From contig JAGWVG010000006.1 of the NCBI GenBank assembly GCA_018970965.1, positions 1 to 18,281 on the forward strand: a stretch of DNA of 18,281 nt, read 5' to 3'. Every line of letters begins with the position of its first letter. The stretch's first letter is position 1. The notes beneath the pieces are model-generated. The model saw nothing but the letters and a program-made list of their open reading frames with translations, searched no databases and was not told the DNA's origin. Positions 1-7,121 of the stretch are shown in pieces. This DNA comes from Alphaproteobacteria bacterium (GTDB lineage: Bacteria; Pseudomonadota; Alphaproteobacteria; Sphingomonadales; Sphingomonadaceae). Made by a program: the position numbers and the translations under genes.

Positions 1-281
1 CGGCCCGTTTCAATCGCGCGTGCGGCGCCCCGGGCATTCATCACCAGGCCAATATACGTCACATCATCGCGCAAGGGCAGCGCAGCGCACACGGCCTCAG
101 CGTCCGCCATTTGGGGGACAGCCTTGGGATTTACAAAACTTGTCACTTCCATGCGCCGCGCCCCCGCCGCAATCGCGCGTTCAATCAGCGCGACTTTATC
201 TGCGGTGGACACCAGAGTTTTTTCATTCTGGAGCCCGTCGCGGGGAGAGACCTCAACGATTTCGATCGATTTTGAATACAT
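1..281 (-). CDS. Hydroxymethylglutaryl-CoA lyase, N-terminal part (runs off the left edge)
   Basis: About 93 residues are visible, from an ATG at 281 down to the window edge, with no stop. The product should cleave 3-hydroxy-3-methylglutaryl-CoA to acetyl-CoA and acetoacetate, the last step of leucine/isovalerate breakdown; related lyases act in acyclic terpene catabolism. The N-terminus reads MYSKSIEIVEVSPRDGLQNE. The VSPRDGLQNE signature, with its metal- and substrate-binding Arg-Asp, is diagnostic of the HMG-CoA lyase TIM barrel and is followed by EVTSFVNPKAVPQMADA, also typical of the family. The start sits 8 bases after the stop of the GntR regulator gene, and a GCGAGGG ribosome-binding site overlaps that stop, so the two genes are probably co-transcribed and translationally linked. 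Family assignment is firm. The exact acyl-CoA substrate is not decided by what is visible. Confidence 0.9.
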   Translation of the reverse strand, partial: MYSKSIEIVEVSPRDGLQNEKTLVSTADKVALIERAIAAGARRMEVTSFVNPKAVPQMADAEAVCAALPLRDDVTYIGLVMNARGAARAIETG

Positions 282-289
282 TCTTTAGT

Positions 290-958
290 TTACCCTCGCG
301 CTGGATCGAGGTGGGTGAGGCCATTATGTGCATCGCTATAGGCATGGTAGGCGCGCAAGATATGGCCGGCCATAATTGCCTCTGCCCAAGCGCCATCACG
401 CCGCGCAAATGCGGCAATGAGCTCCTCATGCTCGTTATAGGATCGCACCAATGCCTCACGGCTGTAATGATGGGCTGTGCGCCAAACCACGGGCTGCTCA
501 ATAAGGGTGCTTAAAAGCGCTGAAAGCCGCCGAGATCCTGCAGCTTCGAGGATTTCGGAATGGAAATCGCGATTGCCATCCAAAAAGCCGCCAACATCGG
601 GTGTGGGCTGGTGAATCGCCTGGGCAATGCGCAGATTCGCAGCGCGAATCCGTTCTAAAGCGGCATCAGACATACGTTCTGCTGCACGTTTTGCCGCGCG
701 GCCTTCCAATATAGCGCGCAGCTCAAATGCATCGGCAACATCATCGAGCGACCAATCCGCCACAAAGCTGCGCTGCGTGTCTGTCCGAGTTACAAGAAGG
801 TCGGATTCCAGGCGTCGCAGCGCATCACGTACCGGTGTTCGAGAGACACCACACCGCTCTGCCAGAGCTTCCTCTGCCAGTTGCCCACCGGCTGGCAATT
901 CCCCCGAAAGGATCATGCTGCGGATGGTTTCGTAAGCGCGGTTGGAGGCGCGGGACAT
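290..958 (-). CDS. GntR-family transcriptional regulator, FadR/FCD subfamily
   Basis: A 222-residue DNA-binding regulator of usual length for the FCD group. Residues about 5-60 form the GntR winged helix-turn-helix, with GELPAGGQLAEEALAERCGV and SRTPVRDALRRLE carrying the recognition helix. Residues about 75-205 form the all-helical FCD ligand domain, with ELRAILEGRAAKRAAERM, NRDFHSEILEAAG and a C-terminal AGHILRAYHAY. The histidines are the kind that bind a metal and a carboxylate effector in this subfamily. The ATG at 958 is preceded by GGAG with a 5-base spacer. It is divergent from the TonB receptor gene and directly upstream of the HMG-CoA lyase gene. A perfect TTGTATACAA palindrome, matching the known FadR-type pattern TNGT-N2-ACNA, lies 31-40 bases upstream of its start, so autoregulation and control of the receptor are likely. 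The effector is unknown; a small organic acid or acyl-CoA is a guess. Confidence 0.93.
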   Translation of the reverse strand: MSRASNRAYETIRSMILSGELPAGGQLAEEALAERCGVSRTPVRDALRRLESDLLVTRTDTQRSFVADWSLDDVADAFELRAILEGRAAKRAAERMSDAALERIRAANLRIAQAIHQPTPDVGGFLDGNRDFHSEILEAAGSRRLSALLSTLIEQPVVWRTAHHYSREALVRSYNEHEELIAAFARRDGAWAEAIMAGHILRAYHAYSDAHNGLTHLDPARG

Positions 959-974
959 TTAGACTCCAAAAAAC

Positions 975-1002
975 TTGACCTGAGACATTTGTATACAATA
1001 AT
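975..1002 (+). promoter_or_regulatory. Sigma70-like promoter for the TonB-dependent receptor
   Basis: TTGACC (975-980) and AATAAT (997-1002) match the -35 and -10 hexamers at five of six positions each, with a 16-base spacer. The GntR operator occupies the spacer and reaches the -10. Transcription would begin near 1009, leaving an untranslated leader of about 100 bases before the ATG at 1108. Inferred from sequence only. Confidence 0.5.
989..998. promoter_or_regulatory. GntR/FCD operator TTGTATACAA
   Basis: Perfect 10-bp palindrome matching the FadR-subfamily operator pattern TNGT-N2-ACNA. It is flanked by a second inverted pair, GACATT at 984-989 and AATGTC at 1000-1005, whose centre is half a base pair off that of the core. 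It lies in the divergent interval between the GntR gene and the TonB receptor gene, inside the spacer of the candidate plus-strand promoter and over the -10 of the minus-strand one. Bound repressor would therefore block both. Confidence 0.75.
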
Positions 1003-1017
1003 GTCCTAACCCATCAA
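990..1017 (-). promoter_or_regulatory. Possible promoter for the GntR regulator gene
   Basis: Read on the minus strand, TTGATG (1017-1012) and TATACA (995-990) are spaced by 16 bases, each matching the consensus at four of six positions. The -10 lies inside the TTGTATACAA operator, which would give simple autorepression. This is a weak match, and other placements are possible. Confidence 0.3.
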
Positions 1018-1107
1018 GCCGCGATCGCCATGGGGGCGCAAAAAACACGTGGTGCTTGGACAGGGAGGTCGCCAGTTAAAAGGTCGACCCAAAACAGGGA
1101 GGTATCG

Positions 1108-3618
1108 ATGCGTCGTTCCCAATGGATTCTTCTAAGCACAGTCTGCGGACTGGGCCTTGCAACTGCGCCGGCTGTTGCGCAGCAAGCACCAGCATCGGCT
1201 GAGGCTTCTGACGAGTCTGCCATCATTGTTACAGCGCGCCGCCAGAATGAACGTCTGCAAGATGTTCCGGCGTCGGTCGCTGTGCTGACAAGCGATACGC
1301 TGCAGCGCACAGGCGCCGTGAAGGCGGAAGATTTTGTGAAGCTGACACCGGGCGTGACGATTGTTACGGGCACCGCTGAAGCTGGTGATACGCAAATCAA
1401 CATTCGCGGCATTAATGGCGCGCGCGACGCAGAAAGCTCGGTTGCGCTGGTTGTTGACGGCATTTTGAAGACCAACACCGCGCAGCTCAATCAGCCGCAA
1501 GGTACGTTGCAGCAGGTTGAAATGCTGAAGGGCCCGCAAGGCGCCATTTACGGCCGCAACGCGGCTGCTGGCGCGATTGTTATCCAAACGCTGAAGCCTA
1601 CGGATACGCTGACGGGTGCGGCTAAAGTCTCTTACGGCCAATATAATACGTTGGAAGCAACAGCGCATGTCGCCGGCCCGATCAGCGATAAGCTGGGCTT
1701 TGTCCTTTCGGGCTATGCCGCAAGCACCGATGGTTTTTACACCAATGTGCTGACCAAAGAAAAATCAGTCGACGACAAGCAAAATTGGGCTGTCGATGGA
1801 CGTTTGGTCTATGGTCAGGGCACAGCCACGCAGCTGGACCTCAAGGCCCGCTACGCCAAGTTCAGCGGGGCCTCGCTGCCGTTTAACGCGGCTTTCCATC
1901 TTCCCAATTTTGCAGCGGCCAACCCCGCCTTTTACGAAGATGTGAACAAGCATCCCTTCAAATTCTATAACAATATCCGTCCGACCAACGATCAGAAGAG
2001 CGTCGATCTTTCGCTGAAGCTGGATCAGGAATTGTCTGATTCCCTGAAGCTGGTTGCATGGGGCCTCTATTCTGATGTGAAGCAGGATCTGGTGGCTGAC
2101 GGCACCTCGGCAGATTTTGCGCGCTTCATCAGCTCGAAGGATCCGCGCGTTCAATCGTCAATCAACTCCTGCTTTGCCAGCACGGCCGCGTTGAAGGGCT
2201 ATCCGGTTAACCAGCCAGGTGCCATCGGCCAAATTCCGGTGCCGTTCATTTTTGCGCCCGCCAATGGCTCGACCTTTGGGCCGTACAGCCCCACGACCTG
2301 CGACGGCACGCAATATCAGCTGCGCAATCAGAAGGATTTCAGCACCGAAGTTCGCTTGATTGGGGATGCGGGTGATGTGAGCTGGCAAGTGGGCGCCTAT
2401 TATCTGAACATCAAGCGCAAGGTAGGCGTCAGCCTCGGCGCTGATACAGGTGCAGGCGTCATCAAGCAGCTGTATAACAACGCAACCTCGTCTAACCCAA
2501 CGACATTGCTGTTGGCTGACCAGTTCAAGACCAATGTTTATGCAGCCTTCGCTTCGGCCGAATATAAGCCGAATGACAAGTTCAATGCCGGCATCGCGCT
2601 GCGGTATGATATTGAAGATCGTAAATCATCTTCGCTCGTGCCGACAGCAACTGATCCGTTTACGGGTGGCCCGATTAACCCTGGCCAAGCCTTTGGTAAG
2701 CTGACTGACAAGAGCGCGAGCTTCAAGCAGTTCGAGCCCAAGGTCACTGTAAGCTACAAGCCGACCAGCGATCTGAACCTGTATGCCAACTGGGGTATCG
2801 GCTTCAAATCGGGCGGCTTTAACAACCAAGGCTCGGCACAGCTGATCCGCGACAATTTCGTGTCCGCCTTTGGCGCGAATGTGAAGGTTAACGATCAGTA
2901 TGACAAGGAATGGTCAAGCGCGTTTGAAGGCGGCGTGAAGGGCAATCTGCTCGACGGCAAGGTCACCTTCGATCTGGCTGGCTATTACACGCAGGTTCAC
3001 AACATGCAGTTCTTCGAGTTCTTCGTCGGCGGCTTCGGCTTGCTGCGCGTCGTCTCGAACATTGATCGCGTTGACTTGAAGGGCTTGGAAGCCACAACCA
3101 CGATCAAGCCGATGCGCGGTGTCCGCCTGTTCGGTTCGTTCAACTACACGGACAGCGAGATTAAGAAGAACAGCTCGCGCCCGTACACGGTTGGCAACAA
3201 GTCGCCCTACACGGCGGATTACACGCTGAACGCAGGGGTTGAGCTTGAAAAGCCGCTCAATGATGGGCTCAAGGTGTTTGCACGTGCCGATTATCGTCTG
3301 ACCGGCCCGACTTGGTTCCATACTGTACAGAACCAGTCGATCCCAACCCTGTTCTCGGGTCTGCTGCCGATTTCGGCGCTGCAGCTTCCGGCAGTCGTTG
3401 GTAACGGCAAATATGATGTGGCACGCCGCGATGCCTTTGGCGTGGCCAATGTCCGCTTGGGCATTCAGGGCGATCGTTATGGCGTGTCGATCTTCGCCAA
3501 CAACGTCACCAACAAGAAGTATCTGAACGAAGTCATTACCGCTGTGGAATTTGGCGGTTCGTTCATCACGCCGGGCACCCGGCGCTTGATTGGCGTGGAA
3601 GGCAGCTACAAGTTCTAA
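1108..3618 (+). CDS. TonB-dependent outer-membrane receptor
   Basis: An 836-residue outer-membrane beta-barrel transporter that uses TonB/ExbBD energy to import a bulky ligand. Residues 1-25 form a signal peptide (basic MRR, hydrophobic core, cleavage likely after APAVAQ or just before it). A TonB-box-like IIVTARR lies at 39-45. The plug domain follows and includes INIRGING, VALVVDGIL and VEMLKGPQGAIYGRNAAAG. The rest is barrel, ending in GSYKF with the terminal aromatic residue needed for outer-membrane assembly. The frame is open from an ATG at 1030, but the start at 1108 is preferred because AGGGAGG lies 5 bases upstream and a signal peptide begins there. It is divergent from the GntR gene, whose operator overlaps its promoter, and it is followed by a terminator, so it is probably a single-gene transcript. 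No N-terminal signalling (FecA-like) domain is present. The ligand cannot be read from the sequence; context favours a lipophilic carbon source over a siderophore. Confidence 0.95.
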   Translation: MRRSQWILLSTVCGLGLATAPAVAQQAPASAEASDESAIIVTARRQNERLQDVPASVAVLTSDTLQRTGAVKAEDFVKLTPGVTIVTGTAEAGDTQINIRGINGARDAESSVALVVDGILKTNTAQLNQPQGTLQQVEMLKGPQGAIYGRNAAAGAIVIQTLKPTDTLTGAAKVSYGQYNTLEATAHVAGPISDKLGFVLSGYAASTDGFYTNVLTKEKSVDDKQNWAVDGRLVYGQGTATQLDLKARYAKFSGASLPFNAAFHLPNFAAANPAFYEDVNKHPFKFYNNIRPTNDQKSVDLSLKLDQELSDSLKLVAWGLYSDVKQDLVADGTSADFARFISSKDPRVQSSINSCFASTAALKGYPVNQPGAIGQIPVPFIFAPANGSTFGPYSPTTCDGTQYQLRNQKDFSTEVRLIGDAGDVSWQVGAYYLNIKRKVGVSLGADTGAGVIKQLYNNATSSNPTTLLLADQFKTNVYAAFASAEYKPNDKFNAGIALRYDIEDRKSSSLVPTATDPFTGGPINPGQAFGKLTDKSASFKQFEPKVTVSYKPTSDLNLYANWGIGFKSGGFNNQGSAQLIRDNFVSAFGANVKVNDQYDKEWSSAFEGGVKGNLLDGKVTFDLAGYYTQVHNMQFFEFFVGGFGLLRVVSNIDRVDLKGLEATTTIKPMRGVRLFGSFNYTDSEIKKNSSRPYTVGNKSPYTADYTLNAGVELEKPLNDGLKVFARADYRLTGPTWFHTVQNQSIPTLFSGLLPISALQLPAVVGNGKYDVARRDAFGVANVRLGIQGDRYGVSIFANNVTNKKYLNEVITAVEFGGSFITPGTRRLIGVEGSYKF

Positions 3619-3644
3619 CTTAGCTGTTTCTAACGCTGTTTTGA

Positions 3645-3682
3645 GGCCCAGTCCGCCACCCCCTCGGCGGGCTGGGCCTTTT
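3645..3682 (+). terminator. Rho-independent terminator of the TonB receptor gene
   Basis: GGCCCAGTCCGCC (3645-3657) pairs with GGCGGGCTGGGCC (3666-3678) in a 13-bp GC-rich stem with one U-G wobble and an 8-base loop, followed by TTTT. It begins 27 bases after the receptor stop. The convergent regulator gene ends at 3692. Its transcript would form the same stem but lacks a good U run, so it acts mainly on the plus strand. Confidence 0.85.
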
Positions 3683-3691
3683 CATGTTCGC

Positions 3692-4135
3692 TTATGCGTC
3701 TGGCAAGCTCGTAAAGCTCTCGCGTAGGACGGCCAGATAGCGCAGGCCACTCTCGGTCAATGTGGTCAGTTCGTCGCGTGCTTTGTCGGTTGCGGTGATA
3801 AATTTACGGCCATCGCGTTCAACCCAGCCGCGCTGTATAAGAAGATCGACCTTGCGCCGCACAGTTTCGCGCGGGATGCCGCTATAATCGGCAATGGATT
3901 GCAGGTTGATCGCTTCCTGCTTCACCGAACGGACAGAAGCTTTCTGCCATTGCTCAAAACTCAGGTCGGGCGCATTTCGGCGTGAAAATGTCCGCTCTCC
4001 AATGATCATCAGCACCAGAAACAGATCAAGGTCGCCATCGAAGAAGCGTCGGCAGTTAATCAGATGGCGCGACAGGGCCGCGACATTTTGGGCGTGAATA
4101 TGGCCGAAATGCTCGCGCAGTTGCTTATCATTCAT
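3692..4135 (-). CDS. Winged helix-turn-helix transcriptional regulator (MarR/IclR-like fold)
   Basis: A 147-residue probable DNA-binding protein. The N-terminal half is helical (dimer or core helices, DLDLFLVLMIIGERTFSRR). The HTH is at roughly 80-120: LQSIADYSGIPRETVRRKVD is the helix-turn-helix and LIQRGWVERDGRKFITATDKA reads as recognition helix plus beta wing. The ATG at 4135 is preferred over one at 4159 because AAAGGA lies 6 bases upstream. The gene is divergent from the P450 gene, and a 31-bp dyad lies between them, which makes it the natural candidate regulator of that P450 and of itself. It matches no subfamily I can name with certainty; MarR-like is the closest description. There is no obvious ligand pocket motif. 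Confidence 0.8.
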   Translation of the reverse strand: MNDKQLREHFGHIHAQNVAALSRHLINCRRFFDGDLDLFLVLMIIGERTFSRRNAPDLSFEQWQKASVRSVKQEAINLQSIADYSGIPRETVRRKVDLLIQRGWVERDGRKFITATDKARDELTTLTESGLRYLAVLRESFTSLPDA

Positions 4136-4155
4136 ATGCTGTCCTTTGCCTGATC

Positions 4156-4186
4156 GCATCTATCGCCCAAAATGGGTGGCAGATGC
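4156..4186. promoter_or_regulatory. 31-bp dyad, candidate operator between the winged-helix regulator and the P450
   Basis: Arms GCATCT (4156-4161) and AGATGC (4181-4186) enclose CCCA (4166-4169) and TGGG (4173-4176), all centred on 4171. Eleven of fourteen positions per arm are symmetric. A further pair, TTTGCC (4145-4150) and GGCAAA (4196-4201), lies outside with slightly unequal spacing. It sits 21 bases upstream of the regulator start and 60 bases upstream of the P450 start, the expected place for a shared operator. Confidence 0.55.
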
Positions 4187-4245
4187 AATTGGTTCGGCAA
4201 AATGGCATTATGCTCCCAAAAAGAATTTGAGAGAGGATAAGCCCC

Positions 4246-5481
4246 ATGCGCCCGACCAGCCAGCTCGATATTTTTTCGCCACAGGCTTATGTTGATGAGG
4301 CCGAAGTCGCCCGCCGTGCAAAGGAGATGCGGGCGCAAGGCCCGTTATTGTGGATCGACCAAGCGCCTTACCGGCCCTTTTGGGCTGTGCTGCGTAATGA
4401 AGATATCCGCACGGTCGAACGCGATAATAAAACATGGCTGGCCGAGCCACGCCAAACGCTGATCCCTAAGGATATCGAAGATGGTATTATTGCCCAATGG
4501 GGCAAACGCACCGGCCCGGTGCGGACTTTGCTGGATATGGATGAGCCGGATCACCGCAAATTTCGTGGGCTGACACAAAGCTGGTTTAACAGCCGCTTTC
4601 TGGATGGCTTGCGGGATCGCATGACGCAGCTGGCGACCGAATATGTTGATAAACTGGCGGCACTGGGCGGTACGTGCGATTTTATTGAAGAAATTGCGGT
4701 GCCCTATCCGTTGATCATGATCACCTCGATCCTCGGGCTGCCCGATACCGACGCGCCTTTGGTGCTGAAGCTGACGCAAGAGCTGTTTGGCGCACAAGAC
4801 CCGGATCGGCAGCGCGGTGGCGATCATGGGCAAGAAGTGGCGATGCAATTCTTTGGATATCTCGCCGGTATTGTCGGCGAACGTCGTCAAAATCCGCAGG
4901 AAGATTTGATGTCGATCATCGCCAATGCCACCATTGATGGCGAACCCCTCTCGGATATGGATACGCTGTCCTATGGCATGTTGCTGGCGGCAGCCGGCCA
5001 TGACACGACCAGCTCTTCCGTTGGGGTGGGGATGATGCAGCTGGCTTTGAATCCCGCGGAGTTTGAAAAGCTGAAAGCAAATCCGGAACTGGTGGGCACG
5101 GCGGCGCAGGAAATGTTCCGCTGGGCAACGCCCGTGCGCCACTTCTTCCGCACCGCCGCCAAGGACACGGTGCTGGCGGGCCAAGAGGTGAAGGCAGGGG
5201 AGGCGGTGTGCTTGATGTATCTATCCGGCAATCGCGATGAAGCCGCCTTTGAAGATCCAGACGCCTTCCGCGTCGATCGGACGCCCAACCGCCATGTGGC
5301 CTTTGGCTATGGCGCGCACCACTGCCTCGGCCGTATTTTGGCTGAGATGGAAGTTGAAGCGCTCTTCCGCGAAATTGCCACGCGGGTGGATAGGGTTGAA
5401 CTTTCCGGGCCCGCAGAATGGGTCAAAACCAATCATACAGGCGGGCTGAAGCGTTTGCCCATCCGCTATAAGATGCGCTGA
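4246..5481 (+). CDS. Cytochrome P450 monooxygenase
   Basis: A 411-residue soluble bacterial P450, normal length, with no membrane anchor. All hallmarks are present: I-helix oxygen-activation motif AGHDTTSS (about 250-257), K-helix E289-M-F-R292, and heme loop FGYGAHHCLG (353-362) with Cys360 as the thiolate ligand. The late TGGLKRLPIRY segment resembles the bacterial terpene/steroid-hydroxylating clades (CYP108/CYP125-like); that is resemblance from memory, not an assignment. The start is supported by an AGGA-type site 8 bases upstream. No ferredoxin or ferredoxin reductase gene lies nearby, so electrons must come from partners elsewhere. It is divergent from a winged-helix regulator and convergent (10-base gap) with the end of the sulfotransferase operon. 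Its likely role is hydroxylation of a lipophilic substrate, possibly creating the hydroxyl group that the sulfotransferase modifies. Confidence 0.95.
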   Translation: MRPTSQLDIFSPQAYVDEAEVARRAKEMRAQGPLLWIDQAPYRPFWAVLRNEDIRTVERDNKTWLAEPRQTLIPKDIEDGIIAQWGKRTGPVRTLLDMDEPDHRKFRGLTQSWFNSRFLDGLRDRMTQLATEYVDKLAALGGTCDFIEEIAVPYPLIMITSILGLPDTDAPLVLKLTQELFGAQDPDRQRGGDHGQEVAMQFFGYLAGIVGERRQNPQEDLMSIIANATIDGEPLSDMDTLSYGMLLAAAGHDTTSSSVGVGMMQLALNPAEFEKLKANPELVGTAAQEMFRWATPVRHFFRTAAKDTVLAGQEVKAGEAVCLMYLSGNRDEAAFEDPDAFRVDRTPNRHVAFGYGAHHCLGRILAEMEVEALFREIATRVDRVELSGPAEWVKTNHTGGLKRLPIRYKMR

Positions 5482-5491
5482 AACATGCTGG

Positions 5492-6013
5492 TTAGGCGGC
5501 GGCGTGCAGCGCCTCCGCCCGCGCCTTGAGCGCCAGTGCTGTATCGTCAAAGGCGCGTTTCACCCATGGCCCGGCAAAGCGGAACACATGAATGCCGTTT
5601 TCGCCCAAAAAGGCGTCGGTGCTGTAATAGGTACAGCTGGCCGGGCCTGTCACCTCAATCACTTGATCGCGCCGGGCGGGGTAGGGCCAATAGTCCAAAT
5701 TCGGGAATTCCCAGCTGAGCAGACGCTCAGGCTCAAACCCGCAAATATATTCAAGGTTCGGCACAGTCGGGCCACCTGCTGTGGCGTAGTTGATGAGCGT
5801 CATTTCAACTGCTGCGCCCATTTCGAGCGTAGAGACAGCCCGAATGCAAAAGGGGTTCCATTCATTATAGCGCGGCAGATCCGTTAAAATTTGCCACACA
5901 ATGCTGACGGGCGCGTTGATGGCGATCGTTTCGCTGCGCGTAACGGCATCGGGGTTAAAGCCCATGACAGGGTCTTGCGCGACGGTTTTGGCTGCTTTCA
6001 TCCAATCAAGCAT
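5492..6013 (-). CDS. SRPBCC-family protein (START/polyketide cyclase-like fold)
   Basis: A 173-residue protein with the helix-grip hydrophobic-cavity fold. ETIAINAPVSIVWQILTDLP is the usual first strand and helix, followed by RYNEWNPF, the conserved W-N-P-F motif of this superfamily. Mid-protein strands include MTLINYATAGG and RLLSWEFP, and a long C-terminal helix (VKRAFDDTALALKARAEAL) closes the cavity. Such proteins bind or sometimes convert sterols, polyketides and aromatic ligands. The ATG overlaps the stop of the DUF1214 gene by 8 bases, and a GGAGAG site lies upstream inside that gene, so translation is coupled. It is the last gene of the seven-gene run beginning at cysD. No catalytic residues can be assigned. 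A role in binding the operon's substrate or product is inference. Confidence 0.85.
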   Translation of the reverse strand: MLDWMKAAKTVAQDPVMGFNPDAVTRSETIAINAPVSIVWQILTDLPRYNEWNPFCIRAVSTLEMGAAVEMTLINYATAGGPTVPNLEYICGFEPERLLSWEFPNLDYWPYPARRDQVIEVTGPASCTYYSTDAFLGENGIHVFRFAGPWVKRAFDDTALALKARAEALHAAA

Positions 6014-7121
6014 TGTCTCTCTCCAAATCTTTTAGTTTCACCACGCACGCCTCGGGTAAAGGATGCACGCTTGCCCCGGCCCAACGCAACAGGGCAGTGC
6101 CTTCGCGGTGGCCGCACGTATCAATCCAATTATAAGGCCCTGTCTTCAGGCCCGGATCGCGCGCGGCACAGATGATCCGGACGGCGCCGCTGGCATCGAC
6201 CTTGGCGGAATGCTTGTTCACCGTGATCTGCCGAAAGCGATAGTCTAGGCTTTCCATCCACCAGTTATCCAGCTGAAAATTCCAATAATAACAGTCTGGC
6301 GGAGTGACATCGATCACCCAGGCTTCATCGGGCGCGATCTGCCAATAGGCATGAGCGTAATAAATATCTTTCGCGCCGCCGCCTTTTTGGAACATCGCCT
6401 GATCAATATCGGGAAAGCGATTGGGCGTCTGACGGAAAAGGCGTGTCCAATCTGCAAAGGTCTGCGCCACACCGCCCACAAATTGCGCTGCCGCGCCAAG
6501 GCCCTGCGCCAGCTTTGCCGCGTCGAGCGGCGCTGGAACGTCGGGTCCGCCAATACGTTCAATATGGAATTCCCCGCCACGCTCTGTGTCGCGGTTGAGG
6601 GCCGATTGCCGGATGATGACCACACTTGCATCGGGCTCTAGCCGGAGCCAGTTTTTACCTGCGTCCGCGCCTGTCGGTGGCGTACAGCTGGCAATGATTT
6701 CCACCTCACCATTGGGCCCCCATTGGATATCCCCATCCATCAGGCTGCCCGTTGCATGGGCGCTGCCATCAATATGATAACGCATCGCATTGGCGACGAT
6801 GGAAAAGTAAAACATCGATCCGCGCGTACCAGTGATGCGATACGCATTGCTGCCCGAGATTGAGGCGTTCCAATATTCATTATCCGGGTTGTCCGCGCCA
6901 ATTTTCCCGGTTTCGTGGCTTAACTGATAGAAAAAGGGAAAATCAGGATCGCTGGCTTCCACATATTGTTCCAGCGCCAATTTGCTGAGCCGTGAAAGGT
7001 AGCGAAAGCCCTCTGCTCGGATCAAGGGATCATCGGGCACATCGTCTGCCAAGATAATTGCCCCCGCGTCCGCCAGCTTCGCGCAATAATCGCGCCAAGC
7101 CTGTGCGATATTCGCGGTCAT
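6006..7121 (-). CDS. DUF1214 domain-containing protein
   Basis: A 371-residue protein of unknown biochemical function. The C-terminal third carries the DUF1214 pattern: PPDCYYWNFQLDNWWMESL, then VNKHSAKVDASGAVRIICAA, then DPGLKTGPYNWIDTCGHREG. The N-terminal part holds NEYWNASISGSNAYRITGTRG and VEIIASCTPP. There is no signal peptide or membrane helix, so it is likely cytoplasmic. The ATG at 7121 is preferred because it forms an ATGA overlap with the stop of the upstream SDR gene, with GGGTGG nearby; an in-frame ATG at 7133 is the alternative. Genes of this family often accompany P450s, SDRs and steroid- or terpenoid-linked genes in sphingomonads and actinobacteria (family knowledge), consistent with this setting. 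The many conserved Trp, Tyr and Asn residues suggest ligand binding, but no catalytic motif is recognised. Confidence 0.85.
   Translation of the reverse strand: MTANIAQAWRDYCAKLADAGAIILADDVPDDPLIRAEGFRYLSRLSKLALEQYVEASDPDFPFFYQLSHETGKIGADNPDNEYWNASISGSNAYRITGTRGSMFYFSIVANAMRYHIDGSAHATGSLMDGDIQWGPNGEVEIIASCTPPTGADAGKNWLRLEPDASVVIIRQSALNRDTERGGEFHIERIGGPDVPAPLDAAKLAQGLGAAAQFVGGVAQTFADWTRLFRQTPNRFPDIDQAMFQKGGGAKDIYYAHAYWQIAPDEAWVIDVTPPDCYYWNFQLDNWWMESLDYRFRQITVNKHSAKVDASGAVRIICAARDPGLKTGPYNWIDTCGHREGTALLRWAGASVHPLPEACVVKLKDLERDNA

Noticed and set aside
1021..1028. GCGATCGC palindrome in the receptor leader
   Set aside because: An 8-bp palindrome of this composition is expected by chance in GC-rich DNA, and no matching second copy or adjacent feature was noticed.
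1030..1107. In-frame N-terminal extension of the first TonB receptor from an ATG at 1030
   Set aside because: No ribosome-binding site precedes 1030, and the extension would bury the signal peptide. AGGGAGG 5 bases before 1108 decides the start.
4345..5184. Long open frame antisense to the P450
   Set aside because: It is a shadow of the P450 reading frame, with His/Arg/Gln-rich low-complexity protein and no recognisable domain, while the sense frame has every P450 motif.
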